Positions 53,967 through 61,161 of a stretch of 64,000 nucleotides of DNA are shown in pieces. A program made the position numbers and the translations under genes. Origin of the DNA: Flavobacterium hankyongi (GTDB taxonomy: Bacteria; Bacteroidota; Bacteroidia; Flavobacteriales; Flavobacteriaceae); the NCBI RefSeq assembly GCF_036840915.1, contig NZ_CP085725.1:2480001-2544000 (forward strand), in the 5' to 3' direction. Each line of letters starts with the position of its first letter. The first letter of the stretch is position 1. Below the pieces are notes generated by a model. It searched no databases. It was given only the letters and a program-made list of their open reading frames with translations, and was not told where the DNA came from.

Positions 53967-54914
53967 TTAAAAATTAGTTTCCAGTATTTTTTTCAATACT
54001 GTCTGTGCTGCGTATACTCTGTTTTCCGCTTGTTGCAGAATTAAAGAATTCTCACTATCCAAAACCTCATCTGATAATTCGACATTTCTTCTCACTGGTA
54101 GGCAATGCATGACTTTTGCCGAATTTGTAACTTTCAATTTTGCATTGGTCAACATCCAATCTTCTTCTACTGGTAGTACTTTACCATAATCCGTGAAAGA
54201 TGACCAGTTTTTCACATATACAAAATCGGCATCCTGAAGCGCTTTTTCCTGATCCGTTTCAATTATTGCTCCTTTGGTAAACGCTTTACTCAATTCATAT
54301 CCTTCCGGGTGGGTAATGGTCAGATCATAACCGCTTGCCAAAGTCCATTCGGCAAACGAATTAGCTACTACCTGTGGAATCGGTTTGATATGCGGAGCCC
54401 AAGTCAGAACTACTTTTGGTTTCTCTTTGGTTTTATGCTCCTGAATCGTGATCATGTCCGCCAAACTTTGTAAAGGATGTCTCGTTGCCGATTCTAGGCT
54501 CACCACAGAAACTTTCGCATATTGAATAAACTGATTGATAATTTTATCAGCATAATCCTCTTCTTTATTTTCTAGATTCGGGAAGCAACGAATGGCTAAA
54601 ATATCACAATACAAACCCATTACTGCGGCAGCATCTTTAATGTGTTCTACTGTTTTGCCTTTCATCACAGCGCCTTCTTCGAATTCTAATGCCCAACCAT
54701 CGTTATTCACATTGAGAATCATTACTTCCATTCCCAGGTTTTGAGCTGCTTTTTGGGTACTCATTCTGGTTCTTAGACTCGAATTGAAAAACAATAAACC
54801 GATGGTTTTATTTTTCCCTATTTCCGATTTTTTTTCGGTATTCTTCAATGTAATGGCTTCGTTGACCAAAGCTATAGGATCTTCTATATCGTTTATGGAT
54901 GTAAAATGTTTCAT
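53967..54914 (-). CDS. N-acyl-ornithine carbamoyltransferase (ArgF' type)
   Basis: 315 aa. It differs from OTCase: the carbamoyl-phosphate motif reads FNSSLRTRMSTQKAA rather than S-x-R-T-R, and HPLQSLADMITI, TWAPHIKPIPQ and MHCLPVRRNVELSD follow. This matches the N-succinyl/N-acetyl-ornithine transcarbamylases of Bacteroidetes and xanthomonads, which carbamoylate the acylated ornithine. At the position that discriminates the two (Pro in succinyl, Glu in acetyl enzymes, from memory) this protein has Val89, in KGKTVEH. The acyl group is thus unresolved. It overlaps argD by 4 bp. Confidence 0.9.
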   Translation of the reverse strand: MKHFTSINDIEDPIALVNEAITLKNTEKKSEIGKNKTIGLLFFNSSLRTRMSTQKAAQNLGMEVMILNVNNDGWALEFEEGAVMKGKTVEHIKDAAAVMGLYCDILAIRCFPNLENKEEDYADKIINQFIQYAKVSVVSLESATRHPLQSLADMITIQEHKTKEKPKVVLTWAPHIKPIPQVVANSFAEWTLASGYDLTITHPEGYELSKAFTKGAIIETDQEKALQDADFVYVKNWSSFTDYGKVLPVEEDWMLTNAKLKVTNSAKVMHCLPVRRNVELSDEVLDSENSLILQQAENRVYAAQTVLKKILETNF

Positions 54915-56035
54915 TTCAAAAGTATTCTTAGCGCATTTAACAATTTGTCCAGTTCCGCAACGGTTACAGCCAAGGATGGCAATATTCTCAATACATTTTT
55001 GTTGCTTGCCGTTCCGGTAAAAATTCCGAATTCTTCCAACAATCGCTTACGAACCGGAGCGCAAGGTTCATACAATTCGATAGCAACCATCAATCCTTTA
55101 CCTCTTATTTCCTTGATATTCGGGATTTTCATTAATTGCTCCATAAGATAGTCACCCATTAGTTGAGCATTCTCCATTAGGTTTTCTTTTTCAATTACTT
55201 CCAAAACCGCTAATCCGGCTGCACAAGCCAAATAGTTTCCTCCGAAAGTCGTTCCAAGCATTTCTTTTCTGGGCTGAATGTGTGGCGCAATCAAAACTCC
55301 TGCAATAGGGAAACCGTTGCCCATTCCTTTAGCTACTGTGATAATATCTGGTTGAATTTCAGCATACTGATGTGCAAAGAATTTTCCTGTTCTTCCGTAA
55401 CCCGATTGTACTTCATCTAAAATGAGGACGATACCTAGCTCTTTACACTTTTGTGCTACGTGTTGCAAAAATGTGTCATCAGGAATCTGAATACCTGCTA
55501 CTCCTTGGATTCCTTCAATAATCACACAGCATACCTCATTGTTTACAGCCTGATCAAAAGCATAAATATCATTTAATGGTAAAAAAGTTGTGTTGTTGTT
55601 TTCGTTCACTGGCGCCACGATTGCAGGATTATCTGTACTTGCAACCGCCAATGATGTTCTACCATGAAAAGCTTTACTAAAAGCGATAATTTTTTTTCTT
55701 CCGTTATGGAAAGAAGCTAGTTTAAAAGCATTCTCGTTAGCTTCTGCACCAGAATTACACAAAAACAACTGATAATCAGTATAACCTGAAAGTTGGCCTA
55801 ATTTTGCTGCCAGTTGCTTTTGCTGATCAATGACAATCGAATTGGAATAGAAACCAATTTTCTGCAATTGCTCTGTAAGGCTTGAAACATAATGAGGATG
55901 CGTGTGACCAATGGAAATCACGGCATGTCCGCCATATAAATCCAAATAGTGTTTTCCGTTTTTGTCCCATAACAGTGAACCCAATGCTTTAACGATTTCA
56001 ATATCTGAAACCGAATACACATCAAACAAATTCAT
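54911..56035 (-). CDS. argD: Acyl-ornithine aminotransferase (class III)
   Basis: 374 aa PLP enzyme. Motifs: DLYGGHAVISIGHTHP near the N-terminus, FLCNSGAEANENAFKLA, LILDEVQSGYGRTG with the PLP Asp, and VAKGMGNGFPIAGV with the Schiff-base Lys. It transaminates acyl-glutamate semialdehyde. MNLFDVY at 56035 is the family-like start; an upstream ATG at 56068 gives 11 extra residues and would begin 2 bp after argC, which is also possible. The end overlaps argF' by 4 bp. Confidence 0.93.
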   Translation of the reverse strand: MNLFDVYSVSDIEIVKALGSLLWDKNGKHYLDLYGGHAVISIGHTHPHYVSSLTEQLQKIGFYSNSIVIDQQKQLAAKLGQLSGYTDYQLFLCNSGAEANENAFKLASFHNGRKKIIAFSKAFHGRTSLAVASTDNPAIVAPVNENNNTTFLPLNDIYAFDQAVNNEVCCVIIEGIQGVAGIQIPDDTFLQHVAQKCKELGIVLILDEVQSGYGRTGKFFAHQYAEIQPDIITVAKGMGNGFPIAGVLIAPHIQPRKEMLGTTFGGNYLACAAGLAVLEVIEKENLMENAQLMGDYLMEQLMKIPNIKEIRGKGLMVAIELYEPCAPVRKRLLEEFGIFTGTASNKNVLRILPSLAVTVAELDKLLNALRILLK

Positions 56036-56070
56036 TTGCGATAGGCTATTTATACTTGTTGTTTCCATAC

Positions 56071-57033
56071 TTAAAATGCGCTTGGTTTTAATTTTAATCC
56101 AGTGGTTTCAGGTAAGCCGAACATCAAATTCATATTTTGTACTGCCTGTCCTGATGCCCCTTTTAATAAATTATCAATCACGCTTACAATCATGAGATCG
56201 TCTCTGTTTTTCTCCAGATACAACAAACATTTATTCGTATTTACCACCTGTTTCAAATGAATGTTCTTAGGCGATACAAACACAAAAGGCTCGTCTTTGT
56301 ATTTGTCTTCATATAAAGCAGTCAATTGTTCTAAAGACTGATCCGATTTTAATGTGATGCAGGCCAAAATCCCTCTCGTGAAAGATCCTCTTTGCGGCAA
56401 AATGTGCAGATTCCCGGAATAATCATTCTGAACCTGTGCCAAGCTTTGGTTAATCTCTGCCAAATGCTGGTGCGTAAAAGCTTTGTATACCGACAAATTG
56501 TTCTGTCTCCAACTGAAATGCGAAGTCTCCGCCAATGACTGACCCGCACCGGTTGAACCGGTTGTACAGGAAGCATAGACCTCCCCGTTTAACAGATTTG
56601 CTTCCGCCAAAGGCAGCAGCGCTAATTGGATTGCCGTGGCAAAACATCCGGGATTCGCAATATAATCAGCCTTTTGAATGGCTTCCTTATTCAGTTCGGG
56701 TAATCCGTAAACAAAAGAATGTTCATCTGCGATTCTGTGATCCTGGCTCAAATCAATTATTTTGACAGAGGCAGAAAACTCACTCACCATTTTTTTGGCT
56801 TCGCCATGAGCGACACATAAAAAAACCACATCAACATTGGAGTTGAAAGTCTCCGAAAATTTCAAATCTGTATCTCCAAACAAATCATCATGGACTTCAT
56901 AAATGAACTTACCAGCATTACTTTTACTATGTACAAATCCAATTTCCATCTGCGGATGGTTAATTAGAATTCTTAATAATTCCCCGGCTGTATAACCGGC
57001 TCCGCCTATAATTCCGGTTTTAATTGTTTTCAT
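56071..57033 (-). CDS. argC: N-acetyl-gamma-glutamyl-phosphate reductase
   Basis: 320 aa. NADP-binding GIIGGAGYTAGELLRILINHPQ, catalytic Cys130 in NPGCFATAIQLALLPL, and GSTGAGQSLAETSHFSWR. It reduces the acyl-phosphate to the semialdehyde. This gene is GC-rich in places (34 of 60 bases in 56521-56580 are G or C, against ~25% in the nearby defence genes). It overlaps argG by 14 bp. Confidence 0.94.
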   Translation of the reverse strand: MKTIKTGIIGGAGYTAGELLRILINHPQMEIGFVHSKSNAGKFIYEVHDDLFGDTDLKFSETFNSNVDVVFLCVAHGEAKKMVSEFSASVKIIDLSQDHRIADEHSFVYGLPELNKEAIQKADYIANPGCFATAIQLALLPLAEANLLNGEVYASCTTGSTGAGQSLAETSHFSWRQNNLSVYKAFTHQHLAEINQSLAQVQNDYSGNLHILPQRGSFTRGILACITLKSDQSLEQLTALYEDKYKDEPFVFVSPKNIHLKQVVNTNKCLLYLEKNRDDLMIVSVIDNLLKGASGQAVQNMNLMFGLPETTGLKLKPSAF

Positions 57034-58231
57034 GTATCAATTCCTTAGTAACCTGATGATAAATCGAGGTCTGATTTCCGAATATTTTTGTAAATCCTTT
57101 CACATCTTCTCCGCTCCAGCCGTTATTCATTTCGCCGTACGATCCGAATTTGGCCGACATTAAATCAAACGGGCTTTCGATCCCATTCAATTCGTATCTG
57201 TACGGATGAAGTGTGATATAAACCTCTCCGCTTACGGTTTTTTGGGTATTGGTCAAAAAAGCTTCTATATCTCTCATCGTTGGATCCAGCATCTGGCCTT
57301 CATGCAGCCAGTTGCCGTACCAGCCTGAAAGTTGCTCTTTCCAGAACAATTGCCATTTAGTCAAAGTATGTTTTTCTAATAAATGGTGGGCTTTGATAAT
57401 CAATTCCGGAGCTGCGGCTTCAAAACCGACTCTTCCTTTAATACCAATAATGGTATCACCCACATGGATATGTCTGCCTATTCCGAATGGTTGCGTGATT
57501 TGTTGCAAATGCTCAATAGCAACTGACGGATGTTCAAATGATTCTCCATTAATTGAAATCAATTCTCCTGCTTCAAAACCCAATGTAATATCCAACGATT
57601 CGGTTGCTGAAACTGTTGTTGGCCAAGCTTCTTCGGGTAAATTCTGATAAGACGTCAAAGTTTCTTTTCCTCCTACCGAAGTTCCCCATAATCCTTTGTT
57701 GATACTGTATACTGCTTTTTCAAAATTGAAACTGACACCATGCGATTTGAGAAATTCGATTTCTTCTTCTCTGCTCAGTTTTTTATCTCTGATGGGCGTA
57801 ATGATTTCAACATTTGGCAAAAGATGATTGAAAATCATATCAAAACGCACCTGATCGTTTCCGGCGCCGGTACTTCCGTGAGCAATCGTGTTAATTCCCA
57901 ATTGGATGGCATATTCGGCGATACTTTTTGCCTGAACCGCTCTTTCGGCACTAACGCTTAAAGGATAGGTTCCGTTTTTCAATACGTTACCGTAGATTAA
58001 GTATTTGATGCAGTCATCATAATATTCTTTGCGTACGTCAATGCAAGTGTAAGAAACCGCTCCGCATTGCAGGGCTTTTTCTTCCAGTATCTCGATTTCT
58101 TCCTGATCGAAAGCTCCGGTGTTAATAGTTACGGCATGCACTTCGTAATTTTGAACTTTACTCAGATACACAGCACAATAAGTCGTGTCCAAACCACCAC
58201 TATACGCTAATACTATTTTCTTCTTTTGCAT
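57020..58231 (-). CDS. argG: Argininosuccinate synthase
   Basis: 403 aa. P-loop-like N-terminus VLAYSGGLDTTYCAVYLS, then HGSTGAGNDQVRFD. It joins citrulline to aspartate with ATP. The size is normal. It overlaps the acyltransferase gene by 32 bp and argC by 14 bp, so the first three genes are translationally linked. Several stretches are GC-rich (32 of 60 in 57841-57900). Confidence 0.95.
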   Translation of the reverse strand: MQKKKIVLAYSGGLDTTYCAVYLSKVQNYEVHAVTINTGAFDQEEIEILEEKALQCGAVSYTCIDVRKEYYDDCIKYLIYGNVLKNGTYPLSVSAERAVQAKSIAEYAIQLGINTIAHGSTGAGNDQVRFDMIFNHLLPNVEIITPIRDKKLSREEEIEFLKSHGVSFNFEKAVYSINKGLWGTSVGGKETLTSYQNLPEEAWPTTVSATESLDITLGFEAGELISINGESFEHPSVAIEHLQQITQPFGIGRHIHVGDTIIGIKGRVGFEAAAPELIIKAHHLLEKHTLTKWQLFWKEQLSGWYGNWLHEGQMLDPTMRDIEAFLTNTQKTVSGEVYITLHPYRYELNGIESPFDLMSAKFGSYGEMNNGWSGEDVKGFTKIFGNQTSIYHQVTKELIHENN

Positions 58232-58772
58232 TTTTCTGTTCTTTTTTATCAGTATCGTACAGCATGGCCGTACACAAACAATTTTTATAATTTTTACTTT
58301 GCAGAATTTCGAAATTCACACAGCTTTGGCATCCTTTCCAGAATTTTTCATCGGTAGTTAATTCCGAATACGTTACTGGCTCATAGCCTAATTCCGAATT
58401 AATACGCATCACGGCTAAACCAGTGGTCAATCCAAAAATTTTGGAATTAGGGTATTTAGTTCGTGACAATTCAAAGATTTTAGCTTTTATCTGTCTTGCT
58501 AATCCACTATGACGGAATTCTGGTGACACAATCAATCCGGAATTTGCCACATATTCTTCATTTTGCCAAGTTTCGATGTAACAAAATCCTGCCCATTCCT
58601 CATTGTTTGTTAAAGCAATAACTGCTTTTCCTTCTTGGATTTTTTCAACAATATATTCAGCCGATCTTTTTGCAATACCCGTACCTCTCACTTTCGCAGA
58701 CGCTTCCATCTCATCGCATATCGTTTGTGCGAAGTGAATTTGGTTATTATTTGCAATTTGAATACTAAACAT
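58200..58772 (-). CDS. GNAT acyltransferase, probable N-acyl-glutamate synthase
   Basis: 190 aa. A GNAT domain with the acetyl-CoA site in GLIVSPEFRHSGLARQIKAKIFELSRTKYPNSKIFGLTTG (R-x-x-G-x-A type). The C-terminal part adds a cysteine-rich segment (KGCQSC---NCLCTAM). Position as the first gene of a complete arg operon with no argA or argJ suggests that it makes N-acetyl- or N-succinyl-glutamate. That is inference from context; short GNAT-type acetylglutamate synthases are known in other bacteria. It overlaps argG by 32 bp. Confidence 0.82.
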   Translation of the reverse strand: MFSIQIANNNQIHFAQTICDEMEASAKVRGTGIAKRSAEYIVEKIQEGKAVIALTNNEEWAGFCYIETWQNEEYVANSGLIVSPEFRHSGLARQIKAKIFELSRTKYPNSKIFGLTTGLAVMRINSELGYEPVTYSELTTDEKFWKGCQSCVNFEILQSKNYKNCLCTAMLYDTDKKEQKNAKEENSISV

Positions 58773-58787
58773 AGATTAATTTTTGCG

Positions 58788-58795
58788 CAAATATA
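58788..58795 (-). promoter_or_regulatory. TATATTTG -7 element of the arg operon
   Basis: A TAnnTTTG match on the minus strand, 15 bp before ATG 58772. Palindromic boxes start 9 bp further upstream. Confidence 0.6.
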
Positions 58796-58804
58796 CAAAC
58801 AAAT

Positions 58805-58910
58805 AGATATAATATCTTTTTTTAATAAATTTTAACAGATATTTTATCTTTATAAATTGATACAACAATTCTAATGACCTGTTTATTTTTGATTATCAGA
58901 TATTTTATCC
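58805..58910. promoter_or_regulatory. Three phased palindromic boxes upstream of the arg operon
   Basis: AGATATAATATCT at 58805-58817 is a perfect 6-1-6 palindrome. Near-copies AGATATTTTATCT (58837-58849) and AGATATTTTATCC (58898-58910) follow; spacings between starts are 32 and 61 bp, close to 3 and 6 helical turns. They are likely operator sites for an arginine-responsive regulator. The last one lies next to the terminator of the defence genes. Confidence 0.6.
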
Positions 58911-58914
58911 AAAT

Positions 58915-58951
58915 AAAAAACCCTGATTTCGATTTGAAATCAGGGTTTTTT
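58915..58951 (-). terminator. Terminator of the PtuAB module
   Basis: A 16-bp perfect stem (58915-58930 with 58936-58951), 5-nt loop; on the minus strand its 3' arm ends in a run of T. It lies 25 bp past the PtuB stop and isolates the arg promoter from defence-gene transcription. Confidence 0.9.
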
Positions 58952-58975
58952 TATTATTTATCAATTTAACTCTAC

Positions 58976-59809
58976 TTATTCTACAATTTTAAAATCATTC
59001 TTAACTGCACATATAATCATTGATGACCAGACTGCATCTTTTTGTTGAGCTTTATGAAGTTCATCTTTCAAATTATTTAGAATTTGAGTTTCATCAGAAT
59101 CTAATTTTTTTCTCTCTAAAACTTTAATTGCATCATATATGTTTTTCATAATATGATAATACCTATCTCTTTCCTCAACTAATCTACGAATTCTAATTTT
59201 ATGTTTGTCGCTATATTCTATTCCTTCTTGTTTACCGTGTTCAATAGAACCAAAACCTAAGTAAGCTATAGATAATTTTCCTTTTTTGGTTTTCCCCTTT
59301 GGAAAACTTTCCAAATACTCTATTTCATTTTCAGGTGCATCAAAAGAAGGATGAACTATATGGCATTCTTCCTTAGCTATTGAAAAAGAATTAATTTGAG
59401 CTCGATGATTTTCATCTTCAATTGGAAAAAAATCATTTTTAAATATTTGATTACAAACTTGACATGCTAAAAATAAATTATCCCAATCATAGGCTAACCA
59501 AAAATAACCTGGATAAAGACTTGTTCCTCCATAAGATTTGGAATATGCCTTTTTAGGTCTATAATGTTCAATGTCACAATTGCTTCTTGTACTTTTTGTT
59601 TCACAATAACAGCATTTATTCTTTTGAATACCTTCTAATGCTTCTCTAACCTCATCAGAGTTATAAATTGCACCATCTGCCTCTATTGTTTTCTTCCCAG
59701 AATTATATTCAGCAACATGTTTATAATATTCTTCAAAGTCTTTTTTAGTCTTCTTTGAGCCAGAATTTACTAATTTATTAGGCGCATCTCCCTTTAAAAT
59801 CCTAATCAT
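58976..59809 (-). CDS. PtuB-like HNH endonuclease (TIGR02646 type)
   Basis: 277 aa. An HNH/zinc-finger nuclease core: CCYCET (Cys66, Cys69), DIEHYRPK with catalytic His82, then LFLACQVCN with Asn111, Cys116, Cys119 and Asn120. N-terminal RILKGDAPNKLV is the start I associate with the TIGR02646 HNH family found in Septu and retron-PtuAB systems. The C-terminal half is helical and charged. It is 7 bp after the ATPase gene and ends at a strong terminator. Role (from the family): the effector nuclease of an antiphage defence pair, kept in check by or working with PtuA. Confidence 0.85.
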   Translation of the reverse strand: MIRILKGDAPNKLVNSGSKKTKKDFEEYYKHVAEYNSGKKTIEADGAIYNSDEVREALEGIQKNKCCYCETKSTRSNCDIEHYRPKKAYSKSYGGTSLYPGYFWLAYDWDNLFLACQVCNQIFKNDFFPIEDENHRAQINSFSIAKEECHIVHPSFDAPENEIEYLESFPKGKTKKGKLSIAYLGFGSIEHGKQEGIEYSDKHKIRIRRLVEERDRYYHIMKNIYDAIKVLERKKLDSDETQILNNLKDELHKAQQKDAVWSSMIICAVKNDFKIVE

Positions 59810-59816
59810 CTGATAA

Positions 59817-61103
59817 TTATTTTTTTCTTATGATCGATGCTGCTTTTCTAATTAAACTCTCTGCATCATTACTTTCTTTATCATCAAATGATGGCACTGA
59901 TAATAATTCTTCGTTTATTAAACTTAATCTTTCTTTTTCTTGTTTTGTAAGTTTATTTTTTAACAAAAATGAAATTTTTTCATCTCTTAGTTTTTCTATC
60001 TTATTTGATTGAGAACTTGAAACTTCAAATAAATCTGAAGTCAAGATCTGATCAATTCTCCATCCTTTAACGTTTTCTGGTTTATTATCTATAACAACTT
60101 TATCTCCCTCTTTTCGGCAAACAACAATATTCGCGTTTTTATCCTGTGCTGCTTGAGCAATCAACGGGCTATGAGCAGTAACAATAAATTGTGCATTAGG
60201 AAAATAAGTTGAAAATTTATCTAGTACCTCCCTCTGCCATTTAGGGTGTAAATGCAAGTCTATTTCATCTATTAAAATAATAACTGGTTCGCCTAACGGA
60301 TTATTACTATCTGGGTACTTTTCCATCATATTAGCTGCAATATCAACAATTAATGCAGATAATGTTTGATAACCAAAACTTAAGTTTCTTATATTTATCC
60401 ATCCAAAAGAAGTTTCTACTTCGATAGAAGGTTTAGAAATTTCCTCATCAAATGTTCTTGAATGAATATCTGTCACATCGGGAAGAATATCAATTAATAA
60501 TTCTTTAACTAAATTAAATTCTCTTTCAAATTTTGGTTTCGAACTTCTACTCGATTTTAAAACTGCATATTCCTTTTGTAAAAACCATTCTTCAGCGTTG
60601 ATAAGTTCAATTGAATCGTCAAATAATGAATTTGTAAAGCTTCTAACACTGGTTTGTAAGCTTTGGTTTTTACTCATTCTCCTTGAAGCTCCATAAGATA
60701 AAATAAACGTTTCTTTAAAATCACTATTGTATAGTGAATAATTATTAGTTTTTGATGAGATTGTTATTTTACTCTTTTTTTTACTACTAATTAATTCTAA
60801 AATAAGATCAATTTTTTTAGCTTTTAAATCTTCTAATATTAATTTATTATCATTTGTAATGCCACCAATGAAATATTTTGGAATAAAAATCTCTATTCCA
60901 TTATTGTCAACCGATTTGGGATCAGGTTGTAATTTATCTAATATTTTTAATAGTGTAGTTTTGCCTGTTCCATTATCTCCTAGAATAATAGTCCATTTAT
61001 AATAATCGCTTTGATTAGATAATTCTAATTTTTGATTATCCTTAAAACAGTTAACTCCACCCACTTCCAAAGAAGCATAGTAAGAAAAAGGAACTTTTTC
61101 CAT
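59817..61103 (-). CDS. PtuA-like SMC/ABC-type ATPase of a Septu-like defence system
   Basis: 428 aa OLD/RecF-like AAA ATPase. Walker A GDNGTGKTT (residues 42-50), a signature-like LSFGYQ (241-246), Walker B IILIDEIDLHLHPKW with Asp279-Glu280, and the H-loop TAHSP with His311. All catalytic elements are intact. The residues between the two ATPase halves are long and variable, as in PtuA. It pairs with the HNH gene in one operon. No reverse transcriptase is nearby, so this is a stand-alone Septu rather than a retron system. It is AT-rich (15 of 60 G+C in 60361-60420). Confidence 0.85.
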   Translation of the reverse strand: MEKVPFSYYASLEVGGVNCFKDNQKLELSNQSDYYKWTIILGDNGTGKTTLLKILDKLQPDPKSVDNNGIEIFIPKYFIGGITNDNKLILEDLKAKKIDLILELISSKKKSKITISSKTNNYSLYNSDFKETFILSYGASRRMSKNQSLQTSVRSFTNSLFDDSIELINAEEWFLQKEYAVLKSSRSSKPKFEREFNLVKELLIDILPDVTDIHSRTFDEEISKPSIEVETSFGWINIRNLSFGYQTLSALIVDIAANMMEKYPDSNNPLGEPVIILIDEIDLHLHPKWQREVLDKFSTYFPNAQFIVTAHSPLIAQAAQDKNANIVVCRKEGDKVVIDNKPENVKGWRIDQILTSDLFEVSSSQSNKIEKLRDEKISFLLKNKLTKQEKERLSLINEELLSVPSFDDKESNDAESLIRKAASIIRKK

Positions 61104-61128
61104 TTATTTTATTTTGTAATATTATTAT

Positions 61129-61161
61129 CAAAAATACGAATAATTAAATAATCATCGTCAA
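61129..61161 (-). promoter_or_regulatory. Promoter of the PtuAB module, partly inside tex
   Basis: Minus-strand TATTTTTG at 61129-61136 with a TTG at 61159-61161, 22 bp upstream. The -33 part lies within the last codons of tex. The start codon follows 25 bp downstream. Confidence 0.6.

Noticed and set aside
56349..56765. Open reading frames in other frames of argC (56349-56576, 56450-56647 and 56535-56765)
   Set aside because: argC is intact with its catalytic Cys and covers them all. They are by-products of the local high GC and have no recognisable domain.
58976..61143. A retron: reverse transcriptase or msr/msd RNA accompanying PtuAB
   Set aside because: Only 40 bp separate PtuA from tex and only the arg operon lies on the other side. 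No RT motifs (e.g. YADD) are found in either strand of the area.
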